In this document: positions 40,004 to 51,352 of the stretch, piece after piece | How positions within the stretch are numbered: the stretch's first letter is position 1 | How the letters are laid out: every line of letters begins with the position of its first letter | Source of the DNA: Streptomyces endophytica | Lineage (GTDB): Bacteria; Actinomycetota; Actinomycetes; Streptomycetales; Streptomycetaceae | NCBI RefSeq assembly: GCF_026153355.1 | Contig: NZ_CP110636.1 | Span: forward strand, 496,001 to 560,000 | Length of the DNA stretch: 64,000 nt | Reading direction: 5' to 3' | Position numbers and translations under genes: made by a program | Notes under the pieces: generated by a model | Seen by the model: the letters and a program-made list of their open reading frames with translations, nothing else | Databases searched by the model: none | What the model was told of the DNA's origin: nothing

Positions 40004-41819
40004 CGTCACCGGCGGCACCCGCCACACCACCCACCGCCCGCCGGCTCCCCGTCGCCGATCCGCCCGCGACCCGGCGGGCCGCGCTGCGGCTGGTGCGCCG
40101 GGACGGCCGGGCGTTCGCGCTGATGCTGGTGCTGAACGCGCTGGCGGCCGGTGCCGGGCTGGCCGGTCCGTGGCTGCTGGGCCGGATCGTGGACACGGTC
40201 CGGGACGGCGGCGGGGTGGCCGCGGTGGACCGGCTGGCGCTGGTCATCCTGGTGTGCGCGGTGGCCCAGCTGCTGCTGGCCCGGCAGGCCCGGTACGTCG
40301 GCCACCGCTTCGGGGAACGGGCCGCGGCGCGGATCCGCGAGAGGTACGTCGACCGGGCGCTGGCGCTGCCCGCCGCGGTCGTGGAGCGGGCCGGGACCGG
40401 TGATCTGACGGCCCGCGGCACGACGGACGTCACCTCGGTCGGGCGGACGCTGCGGGACGCCGCGCCGGAGGTCTCGGTCGCGGCCGTGCAGGCGCTGTTC
40501 CTGCTCGGTGCCGTGGTGGTGGCCGGCCCGCTGCTCGGGCTGTGCGCGCTGGGGCTGCTCGGCGGACTGCTGGCGGTCCGCTGGTATCTGCGCCGGGCGC
40601 ACCGGGCCTATCTCGCGGAGGGCGCGGCGACCTCGGAACTGGCCGAGCTGCTGGCCGCCACCGCCACGGGGGCCCGGACGGTGGAGGCGCTGGGCCTGCA
40701 GGAGCGCCGGTGGGCGGCGAGCGAGCGGGCGATCGCGGAGTGCCGCCGGACGCGGCTGCGGACGCTGTTCCTGCGCAGTGTGCTGCTGCCCGCGGTGGAC
40801 TTCGCCCACGTCCTGCCGGTGGCCGGTGTGCTGCTGGCCGGCGGGGCCCTGATGGGGTCGGGCGGGGTCCGTCTGGGCGCGGTGGTCGCCGCGGCGCTGT
40901 ATCTGCGGCAGCTGTCCGAGCCGCTGGACACGATCCTGCTGTGGATGGAGCAACTGCAAAGCAGTGGCGCCGCGTTCGCCCGCGTCGAGGGGCTGGGCGC
41001 GGTCCCGCGCGACGGGCGGCGGCCGCCGGCGCCGGACCGGTGCCGGCCGGTGACCGGGTCGAGGTCCGTGCCGTCCACTACGCCTACCCCACCGGCGGTG
41101 ACGGGCCGGCCGGGGAGGCGGCGGACCGGGACGCGGGCGACGTCCTGCACGGCGTCACCCTCACCGTCCGCCCCGGTGAGCGGCTGGCGCTGGTGGGTCC
41201 CTCCGGGGCCGGGAAGTCCACGCTGGGGCGGCTGCTGGCCGGCATCGAGGCGCCGCGCCGCGGGTCGGTGACGGTCGGCGGGGTGCCGGTCGCCGGGCTG
41301 GATCCGGAGGTGCTGCGGCGGCACGTGGTCCTGGTCACCCAGGAGCACCACGTGTTCCTGGGCAGCGTCCGCGACAACCTCCGGCTGGCCGCGCCCGGCG
41401 CCGGGGACGGCGAACTGCGGGCGGCGCTGGCGGCCGTCGGGGCCGACTGGGCCGGGGAGCTGCCGGCCGGTCTGGACACCGAGCTGGGCCCGGGCGGCCA
41501 CCGCCTCGACGGCGCGCGGTCCCAGCAACTCGCCCTGGCGCGCGTGGTGTTGGCGGATCCGCACACGGTGATCCTGGACGAGGCGACGGCACTGCTCGAT
41601 CCGCGTACCGCGCGGCACACCGAGCGGGCGCTGGCCGCGGTCCTCGCCGGCCGTACGGTCATCGCCGTCGCGCACCGGCTGCACACCGCGCACGACGCGG
41701 ACCGGGTCGCCGTCATGGAGGCCGGCCGGCTGGCCGAAGTCGGCACCCATGACGAGCTGGTGGCGAACGGCGGTGCGTATGCGGCGCTCTGGCGGTCCTG
41801 GCACGGGGAACGGCCGTGA
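40000..41819 (+). CDS. ABC exporter, second half-transporter of pair 2, intact Walker A but eroded signature (frameshifted as sequenced)
   Basis: Six membrane helices plus ATPase domain, about 606 residues after correction. A break near 41035 in the linker (PRDGRRPPAPDR, then VPAGDRVEVRAVHYAYP) needs one base. Walker A GPSGAGKST, Q-loop VTQEHHVFLG, Walker B VILDEATALLD with catalytic Glu, and H-loop AHRLHTAH are all present. The signature is degenerate: LDGAR (41505-41519) instead of LSGGQ. This is the mirror image of the first half. The ATG at 40000 overlaps the partner stop (ATGA). Substrate unknown. Confidence 0.85.
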
Positions 41820-42139
41820 CGGGGCTCACCCGTCGTCCGGATTCCGGACGTCGATTTCGCGCAACGGACGTTTTCCGGCCAATTACTTGAACGGACCCTG
41901 ACAACCAGCCATCCACGGTGGGACTCTTCCCCGCAGCCGCCGCACGGTCCCCACAGCACCACGCCCTGCGGCAGCCGGCTTCCCCTGCACGACCCGTTCC
42001 ACCAGTACGTCGCACCTCTCGCGTACGTCTCCCCCCACACGCTCCAAGTGTTCTGCCTCGATCTGCCCGGACGGCCGATGGGCCGCCCGGTCCCCCTCGG
42101 CCGCGCCGTCACGTAGCGGCCACCGCAGAAGGAGTCAGT
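41820..42139. other. Gene-free stretch upstream of the first M4 protease
   Basis: 320 bases with no gene on either strand. It must hold the 3' end signals of the ABC pair and the promoter of the protease. An A/T-rich patch around 41878-41890 (CAATTACTTGAA) stands out in otherwise high-GC sequence and could be part of a promoter, but no convincing pair of elements is seen. Confidence 0.4.
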
Positions 42140-44418
42140 GTGAGACGCACCCCCCATGGACGCGCCGTCGCGACCGGCGCACTGGTCGCCGTCACCGCGA
42201 TGCTGGCCGTCGGAGTCCAGGCCGGCACCGGCACGGCGGCCACCGCGCGGCCCGGCACCGCGCACGCCGTACCCGATCCCGGCGCACTGCCGGCCAAGCT
42301 GTCCCCGTCCCAGCGTGCGGAGCTGATACGGGCGGCCGGCGCCACCACCGCCGAGACGGCCCGCGAGCTCAAGCTCGGCGCCAAGGAGAAGCTGGTCGTC
42401 AAGGACGTCTCGAAGGACGCCAACGGCACGGTCCACACCCGCTACGAGCGCACCTACGCCGGACTGCCGGTGCTCGGCGGCGATCTCGTCGTGCACGAGA
42501 CCAAGGCCGGCAAGCTCAAGGGCGTCACCAAGGCCGTCCGTTCGCAGCTGAAGGCCGTGAGCACCACCGCCAAGGTGGCCCCGGCCACCGCCGCGGCGAA
42601 GGCCGTCAAGTCGGCACAGTCGCTGGGCTCGAAGAAGACCGCCGCCGCGAAGGCGCCCCGCAAGGTGATCTGGGTCGCCGACGGCAAGTCGCGGCTGGCC
42701 TACGAGACCGTGGTCGGCGGGCTGCAGGACGACGGCACGCCCAACCAGCTGCACGTCATCACGGACGCCACCACCGGCGCCGAGATCTACCGCTACCAGG
42801 GCATCGAGACCGGTATCGGCAACAGCGAGTACAGCGGCAAGGTCACCATCGGCACGTCGGGTTCGGCGCCGAACTTCTCGATGACCGACGCCACCCGCGG
42901 CAACCACAAGACCTACGACCTCAAGCACGGGTCGTCCGGCACCGGTTCGCTCTTCACCGACGCGGACGACACCTGGGCGACGGTACGCCGCAGAACGCCC
43001 AGACCGCGGGCGTGGACGCCGCCTACGGCGCCCAGGAGACCTGGGACTACTACAAGAACGTGCACGGCCGCAGCGGCATCAAGGGCGACGGCGTGGGTGC
43101 CTACTCCCGCGTCCACTACGGCAACAGCTACGTCAACGCCTTCTGGGACGACGGCTGCTTCTGCATGACGTACGGCGACGGCAGCGGCAATGCGGACCCG
43201 CTGACCTCCCTCGACGTGGCGGGCCACGAGATGTCGCACGGCGTCACCTCGAACACCGCGGGCCTCAACTACAGCGGCGAGTCCGGCGGTCTGAACGAGG
43301 CCACCTCGGACATCTTCGGCACGGCCGTGGAGTTCTACGCCAACAACCCGTCCGACCCCGGTGACTACCTCATCGGCGAGAAGATCAACATCAACGGCGA
43401 CGGCACCCCGCTGCGCTACATGGACAAGCCCAGCAAGGACGGCGCCTCCGCGGACTACTGGTCGAGCGGCGTCGGCAACAAGGACGTGCACTACTCGTCC
43501 GGCGTCGCCAACCACTTCTTCTACCTGCTGTCCGAGGGCAGCGGCCCGAAGGACATCGGCGGCGTCCACTACGACAGCCCGACCTTCGACAACCTGCCGG
43601 TACCGGGCATCGGCCGGGCCAACGCCGAGAAGGTGTGGTTCAAGGCGCTCAGCCAGTACATGACCGCCACCACCAACTACGCCGACGCCCGCACCGCCAC
43701 GCTGAAGGCGGCAGCGGACCTGTTCGGCCAGGGCAGCGCGACGTACAACACGGTCGCCAACACCTGGGCGGCGGTCAACGTCGGGTCCCGCGTCCCGGAT
43801 GGCGGCGGGGTCACCGTCACCAACCCGGGCAACCAGACCAGCACCGTGGGCCAGGCCGCGAGCCTGCAGATCAAGGCCACCAGCGGCACCGCGGGCGCAC
43901 TGTCGTACGCGGCGAGCGGGCTGCCCGCCGGGCTGTCGATCAACGCGAGCACCGGTCTGATCTCCGGGACGCCGACCACGGCCGGCACGTCCAACGTGAC
44001 GGTGACGGTCACCGACTCCGCGAAGAAGACCGGAACCACCTCCTTCACCTGGACGGTCAACGCGACCGGCGGCGGCAGCGTCTTCGAGAACTCCGACGAC
44101 GTGCAGATCCCGGACGCGGGCGCGGCGGTCACCTCGCCGATCAACGTCAGCCGCAGCGGCAACGCCTCCAGCACGCTGAAGGTCGGCGTGGACATCGTCC
44201 ACACCTACCGCGGTGACCTGGTCATCGACCTGATCGCCCCGGACGGCACGGCCTACCGGCTGAAGAACTCCAACCCGTACGACTCGGCGGCGAACGTGAA
44301 CACCACGTACACCGTCAACGCCTCCTCGAAGGCGGCGAGCGGCACCTGGAAGCTGCGCGTCCAGGACGTCTACTCGCAGGACTCCGGTTACATCAACGGC
44401 TGGAAGCTGACGTTCTGA
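42140..44418 (+). CDS. Secreted M4-family zinc metalloprotease with Ig and P-domain (frameshifted as sequenced)
   Basis: About 759 residues after correction. The GTG at 42140 follows GAAGGAG. Signal peptide (ATGALVAVTAMLAVGVQAG), FTP/PepSY propeptide (about 35-240), M4 catalytic domain with zinc motif HEMSH and third ligand Glu in SGGLNEATSD, His in the substrate pocket region YSSGVANHFF, then a putative Ig-like domain (GNQTSTVGQAASLQI) and a C-terminal P/proprotein-convertase domain ending GYINGWKLTF. A lost G near 42977 splits the gene just before the catalytic domain; correcting it gives WGDGTPQNAQTAGVDAAYG. It is probably a thermolysin-like exoenzyme. Confidence 0.9.
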
Positions 44419-44704
44419 TCCGGCGTCGGCACTCAGCTGTCACTTCGATGTGACATAGCCGGGAAGGTGGCCGGAAGGACCGGCAACTGACCTGGTGAGC
44501 AGGGCACTTGGGCGTCGTCCCCGGAATTCCGGGGGCGGCGCCCTCCTCCGTTATGCGAACACCGAGCACCTCTGTGCGGACGATTTTCAGCCAACCTGTG
44601 AACAGGCTCCTGACATGCACGCGTTCAGCTGGCAGTCTTCCCGACGCGAGTCACACCCGCATCGCTTTGCACCCCCACCACTTGGCAAAGTTGAAGGAGC
44701 ACGC

Positions 44705-46337
44705 GTGGCCCCCCACATATCCCGCAAGACCCGTATCACCGGTGGCGCCCTTGCGGCCGCCGCCCTGCTGGCAGCGGGCATCACCGTCGGAACGGCCGGC
44801 GCCTCGCCGGCACCGGCCCCCACAAGGACGGTTCCCCCCTCCAGCTCAGCGCCTCGCACCGCGCGGAACTGCTGCGCGACGCGGACGGCACCAAGGCGCA
44901 GACCGCGAAGGCGCTCGGCCTCGGCGGCCAGGAGAAGCTGGTCGTCAAGGACGTCATCAAGGACGCCGACGGCACCACGCACACCCGCTACGACCGCACC
45001 TTCGCCGGGCTTCCGGTGCTGGGCGGCGACCTGGTCGTGCACACCGCCAAGGGCGGCGCCATCAAGTCGACCACCAAGTCGACGCAGAAGAGCATCAAGG
45101 TGGCCTCCACCACCGCCAAGATCGCCCCGCAGGCCGCCGCGAAGTCGGCCCGGGCACCGCGGTGAAGTCGCTCGCCGCCAACCAGGCCGCGACCCCGCAG
45201 ACCCCGAAGAAGGTCGTCTGGGCCGCCTCCGGCACGCCGGTCCTGGCCTACGACACCGTCGTCAAGGGCGTCCAGAAGGACGGCACCCCCAGCCGGATGC
45301 ACGTCATCACCGACGCCAACACCGGCAAGAAGCTGTTCCAGTACGACGAGATCCACACCGGCAAGGGCGAGAGCGAGTACAGCGGCAGCGTCGAGCTGGG
45401 CACCAAGAAGGAAGGCAGCGGCTTCACGCTGACCGACGACGGGCGCGGTGGCCACAAGACCACCAACCTGGGGAACAGCGAGTCCGGTGACGGCAAGGCC
45501 TTCACGGACGACGACGACGCCTGGGGCACCGGCAAGGCCGACGACCCGCAGACCGCGGCCGTCGACGCCCACTACGGCGCGGCCGAGACCTGGGACTACT
45601 ACAAGAACGTGCACGGCCGCAGCGGCATCAAGGGCGACGGCAAGGGCGCCTCGTCCCGCGTCCACTACGGCAACAGCTACGTCAACGCGTTCTGGGACGA
45701 CAGCTGCTTCTGCATGACGTACGGCGACGGCGAGGGCAACAAGAAGCCGCTCACCGCCATCGACGTCGCGGCGCACGAGATGTCGCACGGTGTCACCTCC
45801 GCCACCGCCAACCTCACCTACAGCGGCGAGTCCGGCGGCCTCAACGAGGGCACCTCCGACATCTTCGGGACCTCGGTCGAGTTCTACGCCAAGAACGACA
45901 AGGACCCGGGCGACTACCTCATCGGCGAGAAGATCGACATCAACGGTGACGGCAAGCCGCTGCGCTACATGGACAAGCCGTCCAAGGACGGTCAGTCGCA
46001 GGACAACTGGGACTCCAACACCGGCAACCTCGACCCGCACTACTCCTCGGGCGTCGCCAACCACTTCTTCTACCTGCTGTCCGAGGGCAGCGGCGCGAAG
46101 GAGATCGGTGGCGTCAAGTACGACAGCCCGACGGCGGACGGCAAGAAGGTCGAGGGCATCGGCCGGGACAAGGCCGAGAAGATCTGGTTCAAGGCCCTGA
46201 CCGAGTACATGACCTCGAACACCGACTACAAGGCGGCCCGCGAGGCCACCGTCAAGGCCGCGACCGACCTCTACGGCAAGGACAGCGCCGAGGTCAAGGG
46301 CGTCGAGGCGGCCTGGACCGGCGTCGCCGTCAAGTGA
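44705..46337 (+). CDS. Secreted M4-family zinc metalloprotease, short form (two frameshifts as sequenced)
   Basis: About 544 residues after correction. The GTG at 44705 follows GAAGGAG. Signal peptide VAPHISRKTRITGGALAAAA, propeptide (LSASHRAELLRDADG), then the M4 domain with HEMSH and SGGLNEGTSD. Breaks near 44820 (C run) and 45155 are joined by family-like sequence. It lacks the Ig and P-domain of its upstream neighbour, ending WTGVAVK right after the catalytic domain. It is a tandem paralogue, likely an independent unit; a strong terminator follows. Confidence 0.87.
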
Positions 46338-46389
46338 CACAACCGGCCGATGCACACTGATCGGCCCGGGGTAACGTGACCCCGAAGCG

Positions 46390-46420
46390 GGCGGTGTCCG
46401 GAGACCCTCCGGACACCGCC
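46390..46420 (+). terminator. Strong hairpin terminator after the second M4 protease
   Basis: GGCGGTGTCCGGAG (46390-46403) pairs perfectly with CTCCGGACACCGCC (46407-46420) around a three-base loop: a 14-bp stem, 53 bases past the protease stop and before the response regulator start at 46474. Confidence 0.8.
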
Positions 46421-46473
46421 TTCGCGCGTCACGGGGCGGTCGGCGCGCGCAACGGGGCGGAGCGGGGGTCCGG

Positions 46474-47139
46474 ATGGGCGAGACGATCAGGGTGCTGCTG
46501 GCCGACGACGAGGCCGTACTGCGGGCCGGGGTGCGCGCGATCCTCGCCACCGAACCCGGCATCGAGGTGGTCGCGGAGGCCGGCGACGGCCGCACGGCGG
46601 TCGACCTCGCGCTGCGGCACCGCCCCGACGTCTGCCTCCTCGACATCCGCATGCCGCGCCTGGACGGCCTGGCCGCGGCCGCCGAACTCGCCGCCGCTCT
46701 CCCGCAGACCGCGGTGGTCATGCTGACCACCTTCTCCGAGGACGACCACATCGCCGGCGCGCTCGGCGCGGGCGCCGCCGGCTTCCTGCTCAAGACCGGC
46801 GATCCGCGGGAGCTGATCGCCGGGGTCCGGGCCGTCGCGGAGGGCGGCGCCTGCCTGGCCCCGTCCGTCGCCCGGCGGGTCATCTCCCAGCTGGGGGAGG
46901 GGCAGTTGGGCCGGGGTGCGGCCGCCCGGGCGCGGGTCGCCGGGCTGACCCCGCGCGAGCGCGAGGTGCTCGGTCTGGTCGGCGCCGGGCTGTCCAACGC
47001 GGAGATCGCCCGCCGGCTGTTCCTGGTCGAGGGCACCGTCAAGGCCTACGTCAGCGCGGTCCTCGCCCGGCTGGGCCTCAAGAACCGCGTCCAGGCCGCG
47101 ATCCTCGCCTACGAGGCCGGTCTGGTCCCCGCCCAGTGA
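46474..47139 (+). CDS. NarL/LuxR-family response regulator
   Basis: 221 residues. Receiver domain (MGETIRVLLADDEAVLRAG; phospho-Asp in CLLDIRMPR; Lys in LLKTGD) and C-terminal LuxR helix-turn-helix (LTPREREVLGLVGAGLSNAEIARRL, at about 160-185). The start is the ATG at 46474. The regulator gene comes before the kinase and overlaps it by 4 bp (GTGA), so the two are translated together. Targets unknown; the flanking proteases and glg genes are possible but unproven. Confidence 0.93.
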   Translation: MGETIRVLLADDEAVLRAGVRAILATEPGIEVVAEAGDGRTAVDLALRHRPDVCLLDIRMPRLDGLAAAAELAAALPQTAVVMLTTFSEDDHIAGALGAGAAGFLLKTGDPRELIAGVRAVAEGGACLAPSVARRVISQLGEGQLGRGAAARARVAGLTPREREVLGLVGAGLSNAEIARRLFLVEGTVKAYVSAVLARLGLKNRVQAAILAYEAGLVPAQ

Positions 47140-48782
47140 GGCGCCTGCCGTCCCCGGCCGCACTGTGGTCCTGGACGCGGCGCGCGGACGCGGGACGGCT
47201 GCGCGCCCGGCTCCCCGGCCTCGTGCTGTGGCTGCTGCTGTGCGTCCCGCCGCTCTGCACCCTCGACGACCCCCCGGGGCCCCGGCGCTGGGCGACCCTG
47301 GCCGGCTTTCCGCTGCTCGCGCTGGCCGTGCTCGTCCGCCGACGGGCGCCGCTGGTGGCGGTCGCGGTGCCGGTCGTGCCGAGCCTGGTGCTGTCGGTGC
47401 AGCTGTTCACCGGTGCGTACGCCCTGGCGCTGGCCGTGCTCGGCTATCTCGCCGGGGTCCGGCCGGCCCGGGCCCGGCCCGCGCTGTGGTTCTTCACCGG
47501 TGTCGCGCTGGCCGGCGTTCCGGTGTGCGCGCTGGTCACCCGCACCCTGTGGCCGTGGTTCACCTTCCTGCTGGCGCTGCTGCTGAACGTGGTGCTGCCC
47601 TGGCTGCTGGGCCGCTACCGCCGCCAGTACGGCGAACTCGTCCGCACCGGCTGGCGGCTGGCCGACCGGATGGAGCGCGAGCAGCAGGCGGTCGCCGACC
47701 GCACCCGGCTGCGCGAACGGGCCCGGATCGCCGGCGACATGCACGACTCGCTCGGCCACGAGCTGGCGCTGATCGCGCTGCGGGCCGGCGCGCTGGAGCT
47801 GGACCCGGGGCTGGACGCGGACCGCCGGGCGGCGGCCGGTGAGCTGCGGGCGGCGGCCGGTGCGGCGACCGAGCGGCTGCGGGAGATCATCGGCGTGCTG
47901 CGGACGGACGACGAGGGCGCGCCGCGGCGGCCCGCGGACGGGAGCGTGGCGGGGCTGGTGGCGCGTGCCCGGGCGTCGGGGATGACGGTGACGCTGGAGC
48001 AGCCCGACGGCGCCGGACCGCTCGGCGGCGCGGAACGGCCGGGCGGGGCGGAGCAGCCGGGCGGGGATGCGGCCGGTCTGCCCGGCATGACCGGACCCGC
48101 CGTGCACCGGCTGGTCCAGGAGGCGCTCACCAACGCCGCCAAGCACGCCCCGGGCGCGGCCGTCCGGGTGCGGATCGAGCGGGCGGAGGGGCAGCTTCGG
48201 GTCACCGTCACCAATGCCGCGCCGCCGCCCGGCCCCGCCCCGGCGGCGGTCTCCGGCGGCAGCGGACTGGTCGGCCTGGACGAGCGGGTACGGCTGGCCG
48301 GCGGCACCCTGCGCACCGGCCCGGCCCCCGACGGCGGCTTCACGGTCACCGCCCACCTCCCCCTCGCCGGCGGCCCGTTCGCCGGCTCCGACGCCGCGCC
48401 CCAACCGACCGCCGCCGCCCGGGAGTTGGACCGGGCCCGGCGCCAGGTGCGGCGGCGGCTGCGCCAGACGGTGGCCGTCCCGCTCGCGGTGACCGCCGCA
48501 CTGCTGGTGCTGATGGGCGTCTTCGCCCTGGTCAGCACCGACTGGACGATCCTGGACCGGGCGGACTACGACCGGCTGCGCCCGGGCATGCCGCGCACCC
48601 GGGTGGCCGACCTGGTGCCGTTCTTCCGGCTGGACGCACCCCCGGACGGCACCCCCGCACCGCCCCGCGGCTGGTCCTGCACGTACTACGGCGTCGACGC
48701 CGACCCCGACGCGGCGTACGAGCTGTGCTTCGCCGACGGCCGCCTGGTCAGGAAGGCCGTCGCGCACCGCCGGGACCGCTGA
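47136..48782 (+). CDS. NarL-type sensor histidine kinase with C-terminal BamE/SmpA-like extension
   Basis: 548 residues. Four to five N-terminal membrane helices (about 25-160), a HisKA_3 segment ARIAGDMHDSLGHELALIA (phospho-His in DSLGHE or the preceding MHD), and a HATPase with EALTNAAKH and GLVGLDERV. Unlike usual kinases of this family, the protein continues: a further membrane helix (VAVPLAVTAALLVLMGVFALV) and a final exported domain of about 75 residues, YDRLRPGMPRTRVADLVPFF ... WSCTYYGVDAD, resembling the BamE/SmpA fold. The kinase domain is firm; the extra domain is judged by pattern. Confidence 0.88.
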   Translation: MRRLPSPAALWSWTRRADAGRLRARLPGLVLWLLLCVPPLCTLDDPPGPRRWATLAGFPLLALAVLVRRRAPLVAVAVPVVPSLVLSVQLFTGAYALALAVLGYLAGVRPARARPALWFFTGVALAGVPVCALVTRTLWPWFTFLLALLLNVVLPWLLGRYRRQYGELVRTGWRLADRMEREQQAVADRTRLRERARIAGDMHDSLGHELALIALRAGALELDPGLDADRRAAAGELRAAAGAATERLREIIGVLRTDDEGAPRRPADGSVAGLVARARASGMTVTLEQPDGAGPLGGAERPGGAEQPGGDAAGLPGMTGPAVHRLVQEALTNAAKHAPGAAVRVRIERAEGQLRVTVTNAAPPPGPAPAAVSGGSGLVGLDERVRLAGGTLRTGPAPDGGFTVTAHLPLAGGPFAGSDAAPQPTAAARELDRARRQVRRRLRQTVAVPLAVTAALLVLMGVFALVSTDWTILDRADYDRLRPGMPRTRVADLVPFFRLDAPPDGTPAPPRGWSCTYYGVDADPDAAYELCFADGRLVRKAVAHRRDR

Positions 48783-49271
48783 CGCGGCGGTGACCCCCAC
48801 CGCTCCCCCATCCGGGTGGCCCGCGCGTCGGCCACACCTCGAACGTCGCCCCAACCACCGCCAGAAGCAAGGGAGTTGAGCGCCTCAGCGGATCCCGGGC
48901 GGCTACCTACCCGCGCGTTTTCCGATATGGCCGATTCCACCCCCTCATGCGCTCTTGTACGAGATCCCTCCTGGAGAGAGGCTGCGGTGTGGCGCCGACC
49001 GGCCGCGGCGCGACACCGGTACTTCCGCACACCGCAACTCCGCTGTGATCACACCTGAGTTGAGGAGGCGAACGCCGATCGTGTCCGCCCAGCCCCGCAG
49101 CCTTCCGTACCGGGGTGGCCGTGTGTCCGCGAGGCCGCACCGGGCCGCTGGTTACGTACCAGTAGTTCACATTCCGCCGGAGTTCATGTCCTCCGGTCGA
49201 GGGAAGGCTCATCGAGTACGCCCCGGCCGGCCGTGTTCTCCGCCAGCCGGGTGAAGCGGACAGGAGCCCCC
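48783..49271. other. 489-base leader/regulatory region before glgE
   Basis: No credible gene. It holds a symmetrical operator-like site at 49036-49061 and nearby inverted repeats TGCGGTGTG (48983-48991) and CACACCGCA (49028-49036). Downstream, GAGGAGG (49062-49068) stands 12 bases before a GTG at 49081 that opens a 57-codon frame to 49254; its Arg/Pro-rich product is unconvincing but might be a leader peptide. Related Streptomyces, as I recall, place glgP here; it is absent. Confidence 0.5.
49036..49061. promoter_or_regulatory. 26-bp dyad-symmetric operator candidate upstream of glgE
   Basis: AACTC (49036-49040) and GAGTT (49057-49061) flank a perfect central palindrome TGTGATCACA (49044-49053), giving a symmetric site centred at 49048.5. 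The core resembles sites of Crp- or GntR-type regulators. The bound protein is unknown. Confidence 0.5.
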
Positions 49272-51352
49272 ATGCCCGCACCCGGTCCCCCTCCCGTGGA
49301 GCGGATACAAAGGACAAAACCCCGCAAAGCATCACAAGCCCCAGGTGAGCCCATGATCGGTCGCATCCCTGTTCTGGACATCCGCCCGCAGATCGATTGC
49401 GGCCGCCGCCCGGCGAAGGCCGTGGTGGGCGAGACCTTCGAGGTCTCGGCCACGGTCTTCCGCGAGGGTCATGACGCGGTCGCGGCCAATGTGGTGCTGC
49501 GTAATCCCGCCGGCCGCTGCGGACCCTGGACACCGATGCAGGAACGGGCGCCCGGCACCGACCACTGGAGCGCCGAGGTCACCCCGGACGTCGAGGGCCG
49601 CTGGACCTTCACCGTCGAGGCCTGGTCGGACCCGCTGGCCACCTGGCGCAAGCACGCCGCGGTCAAGATCCCGGCGGGCATCGACACCGAGCTGGTCCTC
49701 GCCGAGGGCGCCGAGCTGCACGAGCGGGCGGCCGCCGACGTCCCCAAGAGCGACGGCCGGGAGGCGGTGCTGGCCGCCGTGGACGCCCTGCGCGACCCGA
49801 AACTGCCCGCCGCCACCCGGCTCGCCGCCGCGCTCGCCCCGCAGGTCATCGAGGCCCTGGGCCGCCACCCGCTGCGCGAACTGCTCACGGTCTCGCGCCC
49901 GATGCCGCTGGTCGTCGAGCGCCGCCGGGCCCTGTACGGCTCGTGGTACGAACTCTTCCCGCGCTCCGAGGGCGCGGTGGTCACCCCGAACGGCACGGCC
50001 GTCAGCGGCACCCTGCGCACCGCCGCCGAACGCCTGCCGGCCGTGGCCGCCATGGGCTTCGACGTCGTCTACCTCCCGCCCGTCCACCCCATCGGCACCT
50101 CCTTCCGCAAGGGCCCCAACAACGCCCTGTCGGCCGGCCCGGACGACGTCGGCTCCCCCTGGGCGATCGGCTCGGCGGCCGGTGGGCACGATGCGCTCCA
50201 CCCCGACCTGGGCACCTTCGAGGACTTCGAACACTTCGTGCGCACCGCCCGTGACCTGCGGATGGAGGTCGCCCTGGACTTCGCGCTGCAGTGCTCGCCG
50301 GACCACCCCTGGGTCACCCTGCACCCGCAGTGGTTCCACCACCGCTCCGACGGCTCGATCGCGTACGCCGAGAACCCGCCGAAGAAGTACCAGGACATCT
50401 ATCCGCTCGCCTTCGACGCCGACTTCCGCGGCCTGGTCCGCGAGACCGAACGGCTGCTGCGCTTCTGGATGGGCAAGGGCGTACGGATCTTCCGGGTGGA
50501 CAATCCGCACACCAAACCGGTGGCCTTCTGGGAGAAGATCATCGGCGACATCAACCGCACCGATCCGGACGTGCTCTTCCTCGCCGAGGCGTTCACCCGC
50601 CCGGCCATGGTGCACACCCTGGCGCAGATCGGCTTCCAGCAGTCGTACACGTACTTCACCTGGCGCAACACCAAGCAGGAGCTGACCGAGTACCTCACCG
50701 AGCTGTCCGGCGAATCCGCCGCCTATCTGCGGCCCAACTTCTTCGTCAACACCCCGGACATCCTGCACGCCTACCTCCAGGAGGGCGGCCGCCCCGCCTT
50801 CGAGATCCGCGCCGTGCTGGCCGCCACCCTGTCCCCCACCTGGGGCGTGTACGCCGGATACGAGCTCTGCGAGTCGACCCCGGTACGCCCCGGCAGCGAG
50901 GAGTACCTCGACTCGGAGAAGTACCAACTCAGGCCGCGCGACTGGGATGCGGCGGCGAAGCAGGGGCGGACCATCGCCCCGCTGATCACCGCCCTCAACC
51001 GCATCCGCCGCCGGCACCCTGCCCTGCAGCAGCTCCGCAATCTGCACTTCCACCCCGTGGACAACGACGCCGTGCTCGCGTTCTCCAAGCGCGCGGGGCA
51101 CGGTGACGGGACCGACACGGTGCTCACGGTGGTCAACCTCGACCCGCACCACACCCACGAGGCGACGGTGTCGTTGGACATGCCGGAACTCGGCCTCGGC
51201 CGGCACGAGTCCTTTCCGGTGCGCGACGAGCTCACCGGCGATACCTACCACTGGGGCAGGGACAACTATGTGCGCCTGGAGCCGGGCCGCTCGCTCGCGC
51301 CCGCCCATGTGCTGTCGCTGCGACCGTCCTCACCGATCGGAGGGTCACCCAA

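Noticed and set aside
49081..49254. 57-codon gene before glgE with a GGAGG site
   Set aside because: Codon use and Arg/Pro-rich product are unconvincing; kept only as a note on the leader.
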